From an uncultured Gemmiger sp. (GTDB lineage: Bacteria; Bacillota; Clostridia; Oscillospirales; Ruminococcaceae): a DNA stretch of 64,000 nt. The notes beneath the pieces are model-generated. The model was not told the DNA's origin. It saw only the letters and a list, made by a program, of their open reading frames with translations, and did no database searches. Position numbers and translations under genes: made by a program. The stretch is taken from NCBI GenBank assembly GCA_944382835.1, contig CALWNP010000001.1, positions 1 through 64,000 on the forward strand. Direction: 5' to 3'. This document shows positions 61,860-64,000 of the stretch, one piece after another. The first letter of the stretch is position 1. The number at the start of each line of letters is the position of its first letter.

Positions 61860-61972
61860 AGCAATAAGGGAGTAGTCGGCGCAGGGATCTCGGAGGAAAC
61901 CTGCGCAACATCGCCAACACAATGGGTTTTTCCCTGGCTTTGTTTTAATTGACGAGACTTATCCGCCTGCGG
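61860..61972 (+). ncRNA. yybP-ykoY manganese riboswitch
   Basis: Leader RNA upstream of mntP with the motif's conserved features: AAGGGAGTAGTCGGC near the 5' end, CGCCAACACAATGGG in the middle and GGCTTTGTT then GACGAGACTTATCC at the 3' end. AATAAG (61863-61868) can pair with CTTAT to close P1. Its genetic neighbour is a manganese exporter, as in many bacteria. Mn2+ binding should keep P1 and block the terminator that follows. Confidence 0.88.
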
Positions 61973-61995
61973 GCCGGATAGGTCTCGTTTTTTGT
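61953..61995 (+). terminator. Terminator of the manganese riboswitch (expression platform)
   Basis: CGAGAC-T-TATCCG pairs with CGGATA-G-GTCTCG and is followed by TTTTTT. Its 5' arm re-uses the riboswitch 3' side (GACGAGACTTAT), so the two folds exclude each other. Confidence 0.88.
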
Positions 61996-62042
61996 TGTCT
62001 GTTCCCTTGTGGTACTTATTTAAAAAAGGAAGGACAGATTGT

Positions 62043-62603
62043 ATGGATGCGCTGGATTTGTTTTTGATCGGGGTGGCCCTGTCCATGGATGCCTTTGCGG
62101 TGTCCATCTGCAAGGGGCTTTCGGTGCGGCGGCTCCGGCCGCGGCACGCCGCCCTCTGCGGACTGTATTTCGGGCTGTTCCAGATGCTGATGCCGCTGCT
62201 GGGGTATTTTCTGGGCAGCCGCTTTGCCGACATCATCACCCGGGCCGGCTGCTGGATTGCCTTTGTACTGCTGGCCCTCATCGGCAGCAACATGATCCGG
62301 GAGAGTTTCGGGGAGGAGGAAGAGCTCAACGATGACTTCTCCCCCGCCGCCATGCTGCCGCTGGCTGTGGCCACCTCCATCGACGCCCTGGCCGTGGGGG
62401 TCAGCTTTGCCGCCCTGCAGGTGCAGATTCTGCCCGCCGCCTCGCTGATCGGCTGCACCACCTTTGTGCTGTCGGCGGTGGGGGTCAAGGTGGGCGCATT
62501 GTTCGGCGCCCGGTACCGGGCCCTGGCCGAGCGGGTGGGCGGCGTCGTCCTGCTGCTGATCGGGGTGAAAACCCTGCTCAGCGGGCTGGGAATCCTGGGC
62601 TGA
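62043..62603 (+). CDS. mntP: Manganese efflux pump MntP
   Basis: Membrane Mn2+ exporter, 186 residues, six helices in two repeats. Signature segments are GVALSMDAFAVSICKGLS and AVATSIDALAVGVSFAAL, each with the metal-contact Asp. AAAAGGAAGG precedes ATG 62043. Control by the upstream Mn2+ riboswitch is strongly suggested. Confidence 0.95.
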   Translation: MDALDLFLIGVALSMDAFAVSICKGLSVRRLRPRHAALCGLYFGLFQMLMPLLGYFLGSRFADIITRAGCWIAFVLLALIGSNMIRESFGEEEELNDDFSPAAMLPLAVATSIDALAVGVSFAALQVQILPAASLIGCTTFVLSAVGVKVGALFGARYRALAERVGGVVLLLIGVKTLLSGLGILG

Positions 62604-62673
62604 CCAAATTCTGCGCTTTCCACAAAGGAGTTGTAAATTTTTACCACAACTGGATGATTTTCCGGTTTTTCGC

Positions 62674-62702
62674 TTGTCCTTTTGCCGAGGACCCGGTATA
62701 AT
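62674..62702 (+). promoter_or_regulatory. Promoter of the DUF4214 secreted protein
   Basis: -35 TTGTCC (62674-62679), 17-base spacer, perfect -10 TATAAT (62697-62702). Confidence 0.65.
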
Positions 62703-62759
62703 GGGGACATACGTCGGGTTCAAGTGAACCGTTTCCACATCCCGAAAGGAGCGATTGTT

Positions 62760-64000
62760 TTGAAAAAGTTTTTATCCCTGTTGCTCGCTGCGGCGCTGGC
62801 CATGTCCTGCGCGGCAACGGCATTTGCCGAGGATACCGGCCTGGAGCTCAACGCCTCCGGCCCCGATGGCCAGACCAGTGAGACCACCGATCTCCCCGAC
62901 GACAACAGCCTCCTGCCTGCCATTGAAGATTACTCTGCATACAGCGATCCCACGCTGCAGGCGGAGATTGACGCGCTGCTGAGCAGCCTGAGCACCGAGG
63001 AGGAGTCCTCGGACAGCTACAACGCCGACGCTTACACGGCCCAGACCTACGATGCCAACCTGGATCAGTATTCCAAGGATCTGCAGGGTTTTGTCACCCG
63101 GATGTACAAGCTGGTTCTGAACCGTGATCCGGACAAGGCCGGCCTGGACCACTGGGTCACCACCCTGCGCAACGGCACCGACAAGGGCGCCGACATCATC
63201 AACGGCTTCTTCAACTCCAACGAGTACAAGAGCCGCAACCGCACCAATGAGCAGACCGTCACCGACTGCTACAACGCCATCCTGGGCCGCAGCCCTGACG
63301 CTTCCGGCATGAAGGACTGGTGCGACGCCATGGCCTGCGGTGCCACCGCCATGGGCATTGCCAACGGCTTTGTGGGCAGCCAGGAGTTCATCAAGCTCTG
63401 CGCCAGCTACGGCATCACCGCCGGCAGCATCCCCACCGAGCGGCTGGAATGGCGTGACCGCAACACCGGCGTGACCAAGTTTGTCTCCCGCCTGTACACC
63501 AAGTGCCTGGGCCGTTCCTACGATGTGGCCGGCCTGAACAACTGGACCCAGCAGCTGATCACCGGCGCTTCCACCGGTGCCAGCGTGGCCTCCGGCTTTG
63601 TCTTCAGCAGCGAATATCTGAGCAAGCATGTCTCCAACCTGGATTACGTGGTCATGCTCTACTCCACCTTCTTTGACCGCAGCCCCGACAGTGCCGGTCT
63701 GATGGACTGGGTCACCAAGCTGAACTACACCAGCAGCCGTGAGTCGGTTCTGAACGGCTTCCTGGGCAGCCAGGAGTTCGCCACCCTCTGCCGTCAGGCC
63801 GGGATCGCGGTGGGCAACATGATTTCCACCCCCGACGGCAGCGATGCCTGGAAGGCCAACATCAGCATGCTGGCCCTGATCAACGGCCAGCGCGTGGGCG
63901 CCGGTCTGTCCATGCTGACCCTGCGCCAGGATCTGTACGACGTGGCCAGCCTGCGCGCCAGCGAGCTGCCCACCCGCTACAAGAGCAGCGGCAAGAACGA
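62760..64000 (+). CDS. Secreted protein with four DUF4214 repeats and a C-terminal CAP-like domain start (partial)
   Basis: TTG start with AAAGGAG 8 bases upstream; 413 residues are visible before the right edge. A Sec signal peptide (about 1-23, ending ATAFA-ED) and an acidic spacer come first. Four tandem DUF4214 repeats follow (about 104-155, 160-215, 235-290, 292-347), each with a Y-x3-L-x-R-x2-D-x2-G-x2-W pattern such as YKLVLNRDPDKAGLDHW. The last visible part, NGQRVGAGLSMLTLRQDLYDVASLRASEL, looks like the start of a CAP/SCP domain. Probably a surface or secreted protein; role unknown. Confidence 0.85.
   Translation, partial: MKKFLSLLLAAALAMSCAATAFAEDTGLELNASGPDGQTSETTDLPDDNSLLPAIEDYSAYSDPTLQAEIDALLSSLSTEEESSDSYNADAYTAQTYDANLDQYSKDLQGFVTRMYKLVLNRDPDKAGLDHWVTTLRNGTDKGADIINGFFNSNEYKSRNRTNEQTVTDCYNAILGRSPDASGMKDWCDAMACGATAMGIANGFVGSQEFIKLCASYGITAGSIPTERLEWRDRNTGVTKFVSRLYTKCLGRSYDVAGLNNWTQQLITGASTGASVASGFVFSSEYLSKHVSNLDYVVMLYSTFFDRSPDSAGLMDWVTKLNYTSSRESVLNGFLGSQEFATLCRQAGIAVGNMISTPDGSDAWKANISMLALINGQRVGAGLSMLTLRQDLYDVASLRASELPTRYKSSGKN

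Overview
This window comes from the chromosome of a GC-rich anaerobic Firmicute, most likely an Oscillospiraceae/Ruminococcaceae gut commensal of the Faecalibacterium-Gemmiger-Subdoligranulum kind. This is an inference from GC-rich coding sequence, strong AGGAGG ribosome sites, TTGACA/TATAAT promoters in AT-rich gaps, the gene families present and the lack of any respiratory genes. No name can be assigned from the sequence alone. I see no rRNA, tRNA, CRISPR array, insertion sequence, integrase or phage gene, so this looks like core chromosome.

Region 1 (1-18.5 kb, nearly all minus strand) holds two rotary ATPases. A V/A-type operon (stalk coiled-coil protein, C, I, K, F, E, A; cut by the left edge inside A) runs from a good promoter at 6.1 kb. 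Then come a type I pullulanase, a membrane-anchored MutS-like ATPase and an FkbM-type methyltransferase. A complete F-type operon follows (atpZ, atpI, a, c, b, delta, alpha, gamma, beta, epsilon). Its c subunit carries a two-carboxylate ion site like that of Na+-driven rotors. The V-type K subunit lacks the glutamines of the usual Na+ site and carries a signal peptide. The two machines may therefore use different ions.

Region 2 (18.7-33.4 kb) is central metabolism and housekeeping: citrate synthase 1, a CBS/DRTGG-type Mn pyrophosphatase, TypA, a GNAT, a two-gene SufC-SufB Fe-S system, and aconitase divergent from citrate synthase 2. After these come TcdA, an RlmD-type rRNA methyltransferase and a small Fe-S flavoprotein.

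Region 3 (33.4-48.5 kb) has PAP2, a Wzy/O-antigen-ligase-like membrane protein, AzlCD, a YkvI-type transporter and a solitary DnaK paralogue. Next are hisB-glyA, a CapA-type lipoprotein, a 90-residue orphan, an NdpA-type nucleoid protein, PsiE, KtrB-KtrA potassium uptake and a second Wzy-like protein.

Region 4 (48.5-55.7 kb) is a peptide ABC transporter operon (binding lipoprotein, two permeases, two ATPases) ending in a cytosolic NlpC/P60 peptidase. This layout fits uptake and recycling of murein peptides. One hairpin lies in its leader and another between the binding protein and the permeases.

Region 5 (55.7-64 kb) carries GuaB, a PadR/DUF1700 regulatory pair, an AT-rich spot with a likely small RNA antisense to a 20-residue hydrophobic peptide, an acyl-ACP thioesterase, and a HAD phosphatase plus exonuclease. 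It ends with a manganese (yybP-ykoY) riboswitch controlling MntP and a secreted DUF4214-repeat protein cut by the right edge. The most novel candidate is the peptide/antisense RNA locus at about 58.95-59.10 kb. It resembles a type I toxin-antitoxin unit, but this is unproven.
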